From assembly GCA_016930085.1 (NCBI GenBank), contig JAFGHO010000066.1, positions 1 to 43,169 of the forward strand: a DNA stretch of 43,169 bases, in the 5' to 3' direction. A program made the translations under genes and the position numbers. This DNA comes from Spirochaetales bacterium (GTDB lineage Bacteria > Spirochaetota > Spirochaetia > SZUA-6 > JAFGRV01). Below the pieces are notes generated by a model. It saw only the letters and a program-made list of their open reading frames with translations, was not told where the DNA came from and searched no databases. Shown piece by piece: positions 6,658 through 15,431 of this stretch. Position 1 is the first letter of the stretch. Each line of letters starts with the position of its first letter.

Positions 6658-9135
6658 ATGTGTTTATTCATGAAACACGCTATATCACCGTTAATTATTA
6701 CAGGCATACTCTTTCTTCTTTGCTCATTCATACTTCTGATCCTCTGCTTTTACGGGCCGATCGTGCTTGATGTGAAATCCACTGTTTTTATATATCCACT
6801 GTATTGCGTCAAAGAAGGCCCGGAAATCGACCTAATACGAACACAATTTTCGCGCCGGCTTGACGGATCGAGAAGGTATATCGTGATCGAACGGGAATAC
6901 GCCGAAAGAGAACTCGAGCGGAACGGAACGACACTCGCTGAAGTCATGAAAACCCCTTCGAGCGCGCGGTATGCTGAAGCTGCAAAAATAATCGGCGCAG
7001 ACAAGTTTATTATGGGTTATATATATATCTTTGAAGACTCATATGAGTTGTTCGTCAATGTCCACATTACAAAGCTGGCCGAAGGCGTGCTGAAAGAAAA
7101 AGTTACGGCCGGAAGCGCGGAGGAGTTGATCGCGAAAATACCGGTATTGATCGGAAAGCTTGACGGTAGTGAAAAAAACTATTCCCTGCCGGAAATACTC
7201 TACTTTTTCGCACTGTTTTTTCATGCACTTTTCGGCATGTTTCTTCTCGTACAAGGATTTCATATCCCGTTCATCCGTGAAAGGGATCGTCTTGCCCGAA
7301 CAATTGACAGGTTATCGATGCGGATACCGGAATTGCTGCTGATGTACTCACTCCTGCTTTTTATTTTCTCCTATATTTATGCCTCAAACGCAAATATGGA
7401 CTATGTGCAGAAATTCATGGCAACGGGCGGGAAAGTACACCTGGCGACAAGTACCGAACAGGAACGATTGAACGCCGTCTTCAGGTATATGCCGCTTCTC
7501 GGTTTGAGTTGTTACTGTTTCATCTGGATGAGAGTAAAGCGGAAACGATTGGGAATGGAGAACATCATTAACGGGGACTTCAGAGTATTATGGGCTTTTC
7601 CGCTAACCGTCTTCTCCGCGCTGCTCGCCTCCCTCTCCCTTCCGAATTTTCTCGATATCTCAGGATGGGCGATACTTGGGTATATCAGTCTGATCCCGCT
7701 GTTCATGGTGATGGAAAAGAACTCTTATGCATCATGTGTCTTCTACGGGACACTCTTCGGCACCTGTCATACGGTATTCAACAGCTACTGGCTGGGAACC
7801 TTCAACCTTGTCTCTCTCCAGATCGTGATGATTATTTTTCTCATCTCATATCTCATCTTTATGATTCCGGCAGTGTGGTTGTACCGCCGTGCGGGGCCGC
7901 TTCGTTTTCTGGTCTTCCCGGCCGCCTGGGTGGTATTCGATTATCTCCAGTCAATCGGATTCGCCGGCTACCCGTGGGGAATGTTCGGCACCTCGCAATA
8001 CGGATTTGTCCCGCTGATACAGACAGCGGCGATAACCGGGGTGTGGGGGATTACCTTTATTGTTGTTTTAGCCAATTCGGCGGCGGCACATCTTGTCAAC
8101 TCACTGCTGGATAATAAACGAAAAGGCATGCTTTTCCCCCTGGGCCTGTTCGGTGGACTCTTTATTCTCGTGCTTTCGGCCGGTTTCATCTATCTCGGTG
8201 TCACGAACCGGAATGCGACGGTGGGGAATGGAAGAACGGTCCGCATCGCCCAGATCCAGGACAGTATGGACCCGCGAAAGCACTCGACGTACCAGGTCAT
8301 GGAAACGCTTATAAAAATCACTCAGAAAGCGCTGGAACAAAAGCCCGATCTCATCGTATGGCCCGAAGGCTCGTTCGATCTCGATTATCTGGCATTCCCT
8401 GAAGCGATTGCCGCAAGAAACCTCCGTGAATTTCAGGAGTCAACCGGTACCTGGCTTCTCACCGGGACGGTGGAATACAAGGATAGAGAGTTTGCCCGAA
8501 ACGCGGGGCCCGAGGAGTTTCTCGATGCGTACAACGCCGCCATGTTGCTTTCGCCTGACGGTGAGGTGGTCCGGCGTTATTATAAAATTCACCTTGTTCC
8601 ATTTACCGAATATTTTCCGTACGAAAAGGAACTGCCATGGCTGTACAGGATGCTTAAAGAGTTCGATATCAACTGGTGGGAGAAGGGAGAAACACGGGTA
8701 ATATTCCGTCACCCGAAATTTTCTTTTTTTACACCGATCTGCTATGAGGATGTTTTTCCCGCTGAAATAGCGTTGTTCGTGAGAGACGGGGCGGATGTGA
8801 TCATGAATCTTTCCAATGATTTCTGGTCGCTTTCACCGGTCGAAGGAAAACAGCATGCGGTCAATGCCTTGTTCAGGGCGGTGGAAAACGCCCGGCCGCT
8901 GCTACGGACAACCACATCGGGGCTGACCTGTTACATCGATATTAACGGAAGGATAAAAAAGAGACTGCCGTATTACGAGGAAGGCTATTATGTCGTCGAT
9001 GTTCCGCTTCCCGATGGAAACCTCACCTTTTATACCATGACGGGAGACTGGTTCCCGTGGTTTTTACTCGCGGGACTCTGTGTCTTGCTGTTTCCGACAT
9101 TGATGTTATGGATAAGGAAAAAAAGGAAAAGATGA
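6658..9135 (+). CDS. lnt: Apolipoprotein N-acyltransferase with CsgG-like N-terminal domain
   Basis: The C-terminal two thirds is Lnt, the inner-membrane enzyme that adds the third acyl chain to lipoproteins. The nitrilase-type triad is visible: E570 in WPEG, K643 in YYKIHLVPF, C695 in PICYEDVF. The Lnt membrane region spans about 305-530 and a final membrane segment about 800-818. The protein is 825 residues, against about 510 for E. coli Lnt. The extra N-terminus has one membrane segment (about 9-31), then a soluble domain (about 40-175). That domain has a VIEREYAERELERNGTT helix followed by an IIGADKFIMGYIY strand, like CsgG/LpoB/TolB-N-like domains. Further membrane segments link it to Lnt. 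The start is uncertain: no ribosome site is clear, and ATG 6670 is an alternative. It lies 26 bp after the permease and 1 bp before the reductase. Confidence 0.92.
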   Translation: MCLFMKHAISPLIITGILFLLCSFILLILCFYGPIVLDVKSTVFIYPLYCVKEGPEIDLIRTQFSRRLDGSRRYIVIEREYAERELERNGTTLAEVMKTPSSARYAEAAKIIGADKFIMGYIYIFEDSYELFVNVHITKLAEGVLKEKVTAGSAEELIAKIPVLIGKLDGSEKNYSLPEILYFFALFFHALFGMFLLVQGFHIPFIRERDRLARTIDRLSMRIPELLLMYSLLLFIFSYIYASNANMDYVQKFMATGGKVHLATSTEQERLNAVFRYMPLLGLSCYCFIWMRVKRKRLGMENIINGDFRVLWAFPLTVFSALLASLSLPNFLDISGWAILGYISLIPLFMVMEKNSYASCVFYGTLFGTCHTVFNSYWLGTFNLVSLQIVMIIFLISYLIFMIPAVWLYRRAGPLRFLVFPAAWVVFDYLQSIGFAGYPWGMFGTSQYGFVPLIQTAAITGVWGITFIVVLANSAAAHLVNSLLDNKRKGMLFPLGLFGGLFILVLSAGFIYLGVTNRNATVGNGRTVRIAQIQDSMDPRKHSTYQVMETLIKITQKALEQKPDLIVWPEGSFDLDYLAFPEAIAARNLREFQESTGTWLLTGTVEYKDREFARNAGPEEFLDAYNAAMLLSPDGEVVRRYYKIHLVPFTEYFPYEKELPWLYRMLKEFDINWWEKGETRVIFRHPKFSFFTPICYEDVFPAEIALFVRDGADVIMNLSNDFWSLSPVEGKQHAVNALFRAVENARPLLRTTTSGLTCYIDINGRIKKRLPYYEEGYYVVDVPLPDGNLTFYTMTGDWFPWFLLAGLCVLLFPTLMLWIRKKRKR

Positions 9136-9136
9136 C

Positions 9137-10096
9137 ATGAAAAGAAGACAATTGGGAAATACCGGATTGATGGTTTCGGAAATTGGATTCGGAGCGTTTC
9201 AGATCGGGGATGAATATGCCCGCGGCCGGATGTCATTACAGGAAGCCGTATCGCTTGTTCATGCCGCCCGTGATGCGGGGTGTAATTTTTTTGACACGGC
9301 ACCCCTCTATGGCGGGGGAAAAAGTGAGGAAATTCTCGGTGTGGCTTTTTCCGGCAGGAGGGAGGAGGTCATCATCAACACGAAGTGCGGCCATTATCCG
9401 GGAGAAACGGGCAGGAACTTCGATCCTGCATTGATCCGGGAAAGCGTCGAGAAGAGTCTCGGCAGATTGAAAACAGATTATATCGATTCCCTTATCCTGC
9501 ATAATCCGCCCGGGGAACTCCTTTCGGCATCCGCCCCCCACTATGAGGTGTTCGAACGGCTTAAAGAGGAAGGGAAAATTCGCGCCTATGGGGCCTCCCT
9601 CGACTGGAGTCATGAACTTTTTGCCCTTATCGATAATACCAAAAGCAGGGTGATAGAGGTCCTTTTCAATATCTTCCATCAGGAACCGAAAACGGCATTC
9701 GGCAGGGCGGAGGCAAAGGGGGTGGGACTTATTGTGAAGGTGCCGTTCGATTCGGGGTGGCTTTCCGGCAGGTATGACGGAAACACCATATTTACCGATT
9801 TGAGAAGAAGATGGACGCCTGAAATAAAGGCCCGCCGCGAAATCCTTGTCCGGAAAGTGGGAAATCTCATGGCAATGTTCGGCATATCGGACAGTCCCGG
9901 GGAATCGTATATCAAAACGGCGCTGGGATTTGTACTCTCTTTCGCCGGAATCTCGACCGTTATCCCCGGTTTCAAGAACCTCAAACAGGTGACCTCATGT
10001 TTTTCCGCGGCCGAACAGCCTCTGACAAAAAAACTCATCGTAAGCTTCGAGGAATTATGGAATACCGAATTGAAAGACGATCCGGTGCCGTGGTAG
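9137..10096 (+). CDS. Aldo/keto reductase
   Basis: This is an NAD(P)H-dependent oxidoreductase of the aldo/keto reductase superfamily, cytoplasmic, 319 residues. The expected catalytic tetrad is in place: D53 and Y58 (FFDTAPLYGGG), K83 (INTKCG) and H122 (LILHNPP). The N-terminal RQLGNTGLMVSEIGFGAFQIG motif is typical. The cofactor end contains VIPGFKNLKQV. It begins one base after the Lnt stop, so it is probably part of the same transcript. Its substrate cannot be deduced; a sugar or sugar-acid role would fit the upstream importer but is only a guess. Confidence 0.93.
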   Translation: MKRRQLGNTGLMVSEIGFGAFQIGDEYARGRMSLQEAVSLVHAARDAGCNFFDTAPLYGGGKSEEILGVAFSGRREEVIINTKCGHYPGETGRNFDPALIRESVEKSLGRLKTDYIDSLILHNPPGELLSASAPHYEVFERLKEEGKIRAYGASLDWSHELFALIDNTKSRVIEVLFNIFHQEPKTAFGRAEAKGVGLIVKVPFDSGWLSGRYDGNTIFTDLRRRWTPEIKARREILVRKVGNLMAMFGISDSPGESYIKTALGFVLSFAGISTVIPGFKNLKQVTSCFSAAEQPLTKKLIVSFEELWNTELKDDPVPW

Positions 10097-10132
10097 TCTC
10101 TAGCCGTTTGACTGAAAGACGGGGATGCCTGG

Positions 10133-10756
10133 TTACGGCAGATCGACGGTGAACGTGATCGTTCTGACAACGCTGTGGCCGACCGTATCCCGTGCCCTGA
10201 ACATGTATGAATATGTTCCTTCAGTGAGACCGGTAAGGGGAAGATTCCAGTCGTTGCCGGTAACATCGAGTGATTGGTAGGATGTCCCGTCCAGATACGA
10301 AAAGGAGGCCACCCCGTATGCATCCGTCACGGTTCCCTGGATATCGAGGTCGGCCGTCGCGACAATACTCCAGTTCGAAACGGGCTGGGTTATCGTGATG
10401 ACCGGCGGATACGCGTCATAGTATACGGTGATCGAATCCTCTCCCGCGTAATCGTCGATCCCGGTATAGCAGACGGCGGTAATCGTGTTACTTCCCGGTG
10501 AAAGGGTCACCGTGCAGTCGAATTCGCTTTCGCTCGTCGTGTGGACGACGCTGCCGTTGACTTCGAGATCGATATAATCGATATCGTCATAATAGGCCTT
10601 CACACTCACCGTGATTCTCGACGAAGCGGTGAGCGTCCCGTCTTCCGGGCCGGTGATATCGATACCGCCGAAAAGCGCTTTGAACAATTCTTCGCAGCCC
10701 GTCGACAACAGCACGAGGATGATCGCTATCCCCAAAAATATTATTCGTTTTCTCAT
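10133..10756 (-). CDS. Lipoprotein with Ig-like repeats, unknown function
   Basis: This is a 207-residue predicted lipoprotein. A hydrophobic signal ends in the lipobox LSTGC with the acylated cysteine at residue 21. The rest is beta-rich. Two Ig-like or bacterial-Ig modules can be seen: one around 33-110 (DITGPEDGTLTASSRITVSV) and one around 115-205 (PPVITITQPVSNWSIVATADLDIQGTVTD, ending RDTVGHSVVRTITFTV). This resembles surface-adhesion or carbohydrate-associated modules. It follows another small lipoprotein gene on the same strand with a 36-bp gap, so the two are probably co-transcribed. The function is not recognisable. Confidence 0.8.
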   Translation of the reverse strand: MRKRIIFLGIAIILVLLSTGCEELFKALFGGIDITGPEDGTLTASSRITVSVKAYYDDIDYIDLEVNGSVVHTTSESEFDCTVTLSPGSNTITAVCYTGIDDYAGEDSITVYYDAYPPVITITQPVSNWSIVATADLDIQGTVTDAYGVASFSYLDGTSYQSLDVTGNDWNLPLTGLTEGTYSYMFRARDTVGHSVVRTITFTVDLP

Positions 10757-10792
10757 TATATTTTTACTCCGGAAAAAGTTCTCGAAAGACCA

Positions 10793-11272
10793 TTATTCCA
10801 CCTTGTTCAGGTCGAGGGTGATTGTGACGGACAAGCCGGGCACACCTTCCATGTCCCCGTCTGAAATATCCCCTTCCAATGTTCCGCTGTGGCTTTCGAT
10901 ATCGAAGCCGTCCGATATCGACATCGTGTAAGCCATAGCCGGCGAAACCGACATTTCGTCGATGGCGGACAGGGTCAGTGACGCATCGAGGATACGGCTG
11001 TCTTCGTCATAGGCATACCATCCGCTGTAGCTTTTGGTTGTGGAACTCTCCGTCCCTGTCAGAAAGGAGTCGGTGATCTCGAGCAGGCAGCTTTCGTCCG
11101 AATATAGCGCGAACTCAAGCACTGTTCCCGTATAATATGACACCGCACCGCCGTTATCCAGCGTTATCGTCGAAGATCCGTTCCACTTCCGCAGCAGAGA
11201 AAGCGGGGTAAAATCGCAGGAGGTGACGGCAATGACAAGCAGGCATATGGCGGTTATAACATATTTTTTCAT
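10793..11272 (-). CDS. Small lipoprotein, unknown function
   Basis: A 159-residue protein with a clear lipoprotein signal; the lipobox is VTSC with the cysteine at residue 19. The mature part contains alternating strands (KWNGSSTITLDNGGAVSYYTGTV) and ends SVTITLDLNKVE. That pattern suggests a lipocalin-like or other single beta-barrel fold, but I cannot name a family. The sequence aaaggt lies 7 nt before the start. It is the first gene of a two-lipoprotein pair and is divergent from the histidine kinase gene. Confidence 0.75.
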   Translation of the reverse strand: MKKYVITAICLLVIAVTSCDFTPLSLLRKWNGSSTITLDNGGAVSYYTGTVLEFALYSDESCLLEITDSFLTGTESSTTKSYSGWYAYDEDSRILDASLTLSAIDEMSVSPAMAYTMSISDGFDIESHSGTLEGDISDGDMEGVPGLSVTITLDLNKVE

Positions 11273-11389
11273 GATCGTTTACCTTTATTTCATACTATAA
11301 AGCATCGCAGAGGAAAAAACAAATGACGGGGGAAATATTTTGAGGAAAAAACCGTGAAACATCCGATATTCCCGTTCGTTAAAATAGTA

Positions 11390-11419
11390 TTGAGATAGAC
11401 GCTAAAAATATGATATGAT
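11390..11419 (+). promoter_or_regulatory. Candidate sigma70-type promoter for histidine kinase
   Basis: TTGAGA (11390-11395) and TATGAT (11414-11419) are separated by 18 bp, about 30 bp before the kinase start codon. Both hexamers differ by one base from consensus. Confidence 0.5.
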
Positions 11420-11451
11420 GCCGATAAGATAATTAAGGAGGATGTAAAGAG

Positions 11452-14343
11452 TTGCCTTTTCTTTTTTGGCTCGATATTGCGGCACTCAGTGTATCGACGG
11501 TCGTTGCGTGTGCGATTTTTCTTTTAATCATCATCAGTAATCCTCGATTATCCCATAACCGGTATTTTGCCGGATTTGTTTTTTCCGTCGCGGGGTGGAC
11601 GATTTGCGGGCTTCTTCTCCGTCTTTCCCTCTGGATCGGGAAAGGGAATCCGCACCTCCTTCTCAATATTGGGATTTTCTTTATCTGTCTGACCGGCTCC
11701 CTGCTGCTTCTTTTTACGACACGGTATCTTTCCGTCAAGTCAGTAATTATCGATATATGCGCGTATGCCGGTTTTATCATTCTGGCTGTCTACGCGATTC
11801 CTCTTTTTCAGAACAAGGTGATTGAAAATATCGTACTTGCCCCGAACGGAACGGTCCTTCTGGATGTCAATCCATGGGGACTTATCGGCGGGATGCTCGT
11901 CATCGGATATATTCTCTGGGCATATATCCTTTTCTGGAAAAGGGGAAAGCGGAAAAGGGAGATATTTTTTCCGATAAGCCTGATCATTTTTGTCTGCGGC
12001 TATTTTCTGGGAGGAATTCTTGAAATACCCTTACCGATCCTTTCCATCACCAATACGGTAAGTATGGGGATTCTGGGATATGGAATATTCAAGCGTCAGA
12101 TTTTCAATCCCCTTAAAAATATCATGGAGGAACTCGAGCAGGAGGTCGAGGAGCGGACAAGGGAATTGAAGTCCGCCTATGCTGAAATCGAGAAACGGGT
12201 GGATGATCGGACAAGGGAGTTAAGGAAAGAGGTGGCGGAACGGCGAAAAACGGAAGAGGTTCTTCGGGAGTCGGAAGCAAAATTCAGAAACCTCGCGGAA
12301 CAGTCGCCGAATATGATTTTCATCAACCGCAAGGGCAAGATCGTCTATGCAAACAAAAAGTGTGAAGAGATTATGGGTTACAGCCGCGAAGAGCTTTATA
12401 ATCCATACTTTTTCTTCTACCGCCTTATCGCCGAAGACAATATCGAAATGATAAAGGAAAAGTATGCCCGGCATATCAAAGGGGAGAATATTCCCGCCTA
12501 CGAATATACACTGGTAACAAAAGACGGCAGGCAAATCGAAGCGATCAATACGACCACCCTAATACGTTACGATGGCGAGGATGCGATTCTGGGTATCGTT
12601 ACCGATATCACAAAGCGAAAACGGACCGAGCGAATCCTCAATGCCCTGCACGAGGCTGCGCTTGCAATGGAACAGACATATTCCCTCGATGAAGTTTTTA
12701 CGATCGCGGGGATGAAATTAAAAAATCTCGATTGTTCATGCGCCCTCTTTATCTATGACCGGGCGACACAGATGCTGCTGGTGGAATATTGTTTCGACCG
12801 TAAATCGGGCAAAGAGTTTTTAATCAACCGCGATGAAACGCTGATACCGGTCAGGTTTTCATTGAAAGAATCGAAGACGATCAAGGAAGCCCTCCTTAAA
12901 CGTAAAAATATTTTCATCAATTCCGATATCCTCACGCCGAGTGAGCCTATAAAAGAGGGCGTCTATGAATATATGGAATTTCTTTTTGTTCTGGAAAACG
13001 CCATCGCGGTACCGTTGATCGCAGAGGATGTCGTCATCGGTCTTCTTATTATCCGCTCCGACGATTTGTCGGAAGAAGATATTCCCGCGATATCCGCCTT
13101 TACCTGTCAGGTTGCCGCCGCCTGGCGTAAATCGAGTCTACTCTGCGATCTCAAGGCAAAGGTTTTGGAATTGAAGCAAACACAGCAACAACTCATTCAT
13201 ACGAGAAAAATGGAAGCGATCGGTAAACTCGCAGGAAGCATCGCCCATGATTTCAACAACCTGCTGACCGTCATTGTCGGCTACACACACCTGATTATTT
13301 CACAATTGCCCCCGGATGATCCGAATTTGGATGAATTGTCGGGGATTAAAAAAGCCGCCGATCAGGCAGTCGAATTGACCAGCCAGCTTCTCGCGTTCAG
13401 CAGAAAACAGGTGATGAATCCCCAGAAAATCAACCTCAATACAATCATCGAGAGTATCCGGGTCATGATCGGCAGCCTTATCGGAGAACAAATACGGCTT
13501 GTCGTTTATCATGAAAAAGACCTCAACTGCATCAAGGCGGATGAAGGACAATTGAAACAGGTACTTCTCAATCTGGCGATCAACGCACGGGATGCAATGA
13601 TGCAGGGCGGCCGACTGACAATAAAAACCGAGAATGTTCATTTTTCTTCTCCATGGAGTGACGGTATAAACGACGTGCCCGCGGGGGAGTATGTCGTGCT
13701 TTCGGTCAGTGATAACGGGATCGGGATGGATCCCGAAGTTCAGAGTCATATATTCGAGCCCTTTTATACGACAAAAGAAAAAAGCAAGGGAACAGGACTC
13801 GGACTTTCAACCGTTTACGGCATTGTCAAACAGAGTAAAGGCCATATTACCGTCAGCAGTCAGCCGAATAAAGGCACGACGTTCAAACTTTATTTTCCCG
13901 CACGGGTTCCGGATGTGAAAAATGTATCGGTTCAGCATCATCACAGGGACGGCAAGATTTCAGGGTCCGAGACAATTCTCCTTGTCGAAGACGAACAGCT
14001 TGTGAGTTCCCTGCTTCATAATGTCCTCGAAAAAAACGGATACCGGGTGCTGCCGGCGGCTAATGCCGAGGAGGCGATGAAGATTGTCCGTAAACATAAT
14101 AAGTCGATCGATCTTTTGATAACCGATGTCATTATGCCGGGCAAATTGAACGGTTATGAACTGGCGGCAAAAATAATAAAACGAATTCCACAGGTACGCG
14201 TTATCTATATGTCGGGTTATATCGACAATCCGCTTGTTCTCGAAGGAATGCAGAATCCGGGTATAAACTTTCTGCAAAAACCATTCGAACCAACGGTGAT
14301 CGTCAAGAAAGTGAGGTCCGTAATGGACGGTGACGACTTCTGA
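11452..14343 (+). CDS. Hybrid sensor histidine kinase (7TM-PAS-GAF-HisKA-HATPase-REC)
   Basis: This is a 963-residue membrane-bound signalling kinase. Seven hydrophobic segments fill residues 1-215, like the 7TM N-terminal region of other histidine kinases. A charged coiled coil (about 220-270) leads to a PAS domain (about 275-390), then a GAF domain (about 395-565). The HisKA dimerisation helix carries the phospho-acceptor H599 (GSIAHDFNNLL). The ATPase domain shows the N box (NLAINARDA), G1 (DNGIGM) and G2 (GTGLGL). A C-terminal receiver domain (about 840-960) has the acceptor D892 and the K of QKPFEP. The start is TTG at 11452, supported by aaggagg upstream; the ATG a few bases earlier runs into an immediate stop. 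No partner response regulator or output gene is adjacent, so phosphotransfer must go elsewhere. Confidence 0.93.
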   Translation: MPFLFWLDIAALSVSTVVACAIFLLIIISNPRLSHNRYFAGFVFSVAGWTICGLLLRLSLWIGKGNPHLLLNIGIFFICLTGSLLLLFTTRYLSVKSVIIDICAYAGFIILAVYAIPLFQNKVIENIVLAPNGTVLLDVNPWGLIGGMLVIGYILWAYILFWKRGKRKREIFFPISLIIFVCGYFLGGILEIPLPILSITNTVSMGILGYGIFKRQIFNPLKNIMEELEQEVEERTRELKSAYAEIEKRVDDRTRELRKEVAERRKTEEVLRESEAKFRNLAEQSPNMIFINRKGKIVYANKKCEEIMGYSREELYNPYFFFYRLIAEDNIEMIKEKYARHIKGENIPAYEYTLVTKDGRQIEAINTTTLIRYDGEDAILGIVTDITKRKRTERILNALHEAALAMEQTYSLDEVFTIAGMKLKNLDCSCALFIYDRATQMLLVEYCFDRKSGKEFLINRDETLIPVRFSLKESKTIKEALLKRKNIFINSDILTPSEPIKEGVYEYMEFLFVLENAIAVPLIAEDVVIGLLIIRSDDLSEEDIPAISAFTCQVAAAWRKSSLLCDLKAKVLELKQTQQQLIHTRKMEAIGKLAGSIAHDFNNLLTVIVGYTHLIISQLPPDDPNLDELSGIKKAADQAVELTSQLLAFSRKQVMNPQKINLNTIIESIRVMIGSLIGEQIRLVVYHEKDLNCIKADEGQLKQVLLNLAINARDAMMQGGRLTIKTENVHFSSPWSDGINDVPAGEYVVLSVSDNGIGMDPEVQSHIFEPFYTTKEKSKGTGLGLSTVYGIVKQSKGHITVSSQPNKGTTFKLYFPARVPDVKNVSVQHHHRDGKISGSETILLVEDEQLVSSLLHNVLEKNGYRVLPAANAEEAMKIVRKHNKSIDLLITDVIMPGKLNGYELAAKIIKRIPQVRVIYMSGYIDNPLVLEGMQNPGINFLQKPFEPTVIVKKVRSVMDGDDF

Positions 14344-14387
14344 TATACCGGCTTTCACGGTTCGTTTTGATGAACATTGGTTGCTTG

Positions 14388-14416
14388 TTGACATAAACCG
14401 ATAAAGGTATTATAAA
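14388..14416 (+). promoter_or_regulatory. Candidate sigma70-type promoter for methyltransferase
   Basis: A perfect TTGACA (14388-14393) is followed after 17 bp by TATAAA (14411-14416), about 80 bp before the methyltransferase start. This is the best promoter match in the window. Confidence 0.6.
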
Positions 14417-14498
14417 AAAAACGGGTGGATTAATAATGTCGCCGGATGAATTATAGTTCTTCAATGATACCGATTTTGCATGAAGGGAGTATAATACG

Positions 14499-15350
14499 AT
14501 GCATGAAAAAAGAGTGGAACAATTTTATTCAAGCGGGTTGAGAAAAGACTGGGGGGAATACGATTATCCGGAACCGGATGATGAACGATATAATTCTTTC
14601 GGCTACTGGTACAGGAATACGCGTAATTACGTCAGGGCTGCGGAAAATCTGATCGATTTTTTTATCGCAAGCAGCGACATTGAACATGTGGATCGTCTTT
14701 TGAATGTCGCGTGCGGATATGGAACGGAATCATTCGAATATTTCAGGAAATGGACCCCGGAGGAAGTTATCGGAATCGATGTCACCAAAGTCCACACCGA
14801 TTACGCGAACAACAAGGCAAAAGCCCTGAGTCTCGATGACAGACTCAAATTTTGCCATGGTGATGCGTGTGTGCTGAATTTCCCGGAAGCATATTTTTCG
14901 CATATTATGGGCATTGAGGGACCGGCAAACTTTAAAACCCGGGAATGTTTTTTTTCCGCGGCGCACCGTGTATTGAAAAAAAACGGGGAGATGATTCTTG
15001 CCGATATAATCCTTGGTAAAAATTTCAGAAAAAGGAATCTGTTTCAGAAACAGATCATGAAACTTATTGTTGAGAACTGGCATATTCCCGATGAAAACTG
15101 GGTAAACGAAGAGGAATACCGCAGACAACTTCATGCCGCCGGATTCAAGATCGTTTTTATCAAGCGAATCGGTAATAGTGTTTTCCCGGGCTATTCGAGA
15201 AATGTGTTCAGGACGGAGGCCCTGAAGTATTGTTTCAAGATGCGCGGATTAATGACGACGATTGGATTCACCGTGATTTCCGGATTACTGGGGTATTTGT
15301 ACAATAAGGGATTTATCGAGTACATTTATGTAAAAGTGAGAAAGGAATAA
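14499..15350 (+). CDS. Class I SAM-dependent methyltransferase
   Basis: A 283-residue methyltransferase of the Rossmann type. Motif I is LLNVACGYGTES (about 68-79), the acidic end of strand 2 is VIGIDVTK, and the motif II region is FCHGDACVLNF. The segment HIMGIEGPANFKTRECFFSAAHRVLKKNGEMILADI resembles the small-molecule and lipid methyltransferases of the UbiE, sterol and EryG type. The C-terminus has a hydrophobic stretch (TTIGFTVISGLLGYLYNKGF) that may bind a membrane or hydrophobic substrate. gaaggga lies upstream of the start. It is convergent with the glycosyltransferase gene. The substrate is unknown. Confidence 0.88.
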   Translation: MHEKRVEQFYSSGLRKDWGEYDYPEPDDERYNSFGYWYRNTRNYVRAAENLIDFFIASSDIEHVDRLLNVACGYGTESFEYFRKWTPEEVIGIDVTKVHTDYANNKAKALSLDDRLKFCHGDACVLNFPEAYFSHIMGIEGPANFKTRECFFSAAHRVLKKNGEMILADIILGKNFRKRNLFQKQIMKLIVENWHIPDENWVNEEEYRRQLHAAGFKIVFIKRIGNSVFPGYSRNVFRTEALKYCFKMRGLMTTIGFTVISGLLGYLYNKGFIEYIYVKVRKE

Positions 15351-15431
15351 CCCCTGCATCGCGCAAACGGTATATCTTTTATCGATATAATCGATACCGA
15401 TATAAGGTGCGTTTAATACGCTTTGTTTCTT

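Noticed and set aside
9679-10323. 214-residue minus-strand frame over the reductase end
   Set aside because: It overlaps the reductase and the lipoprotein gene, both with clear motifs.
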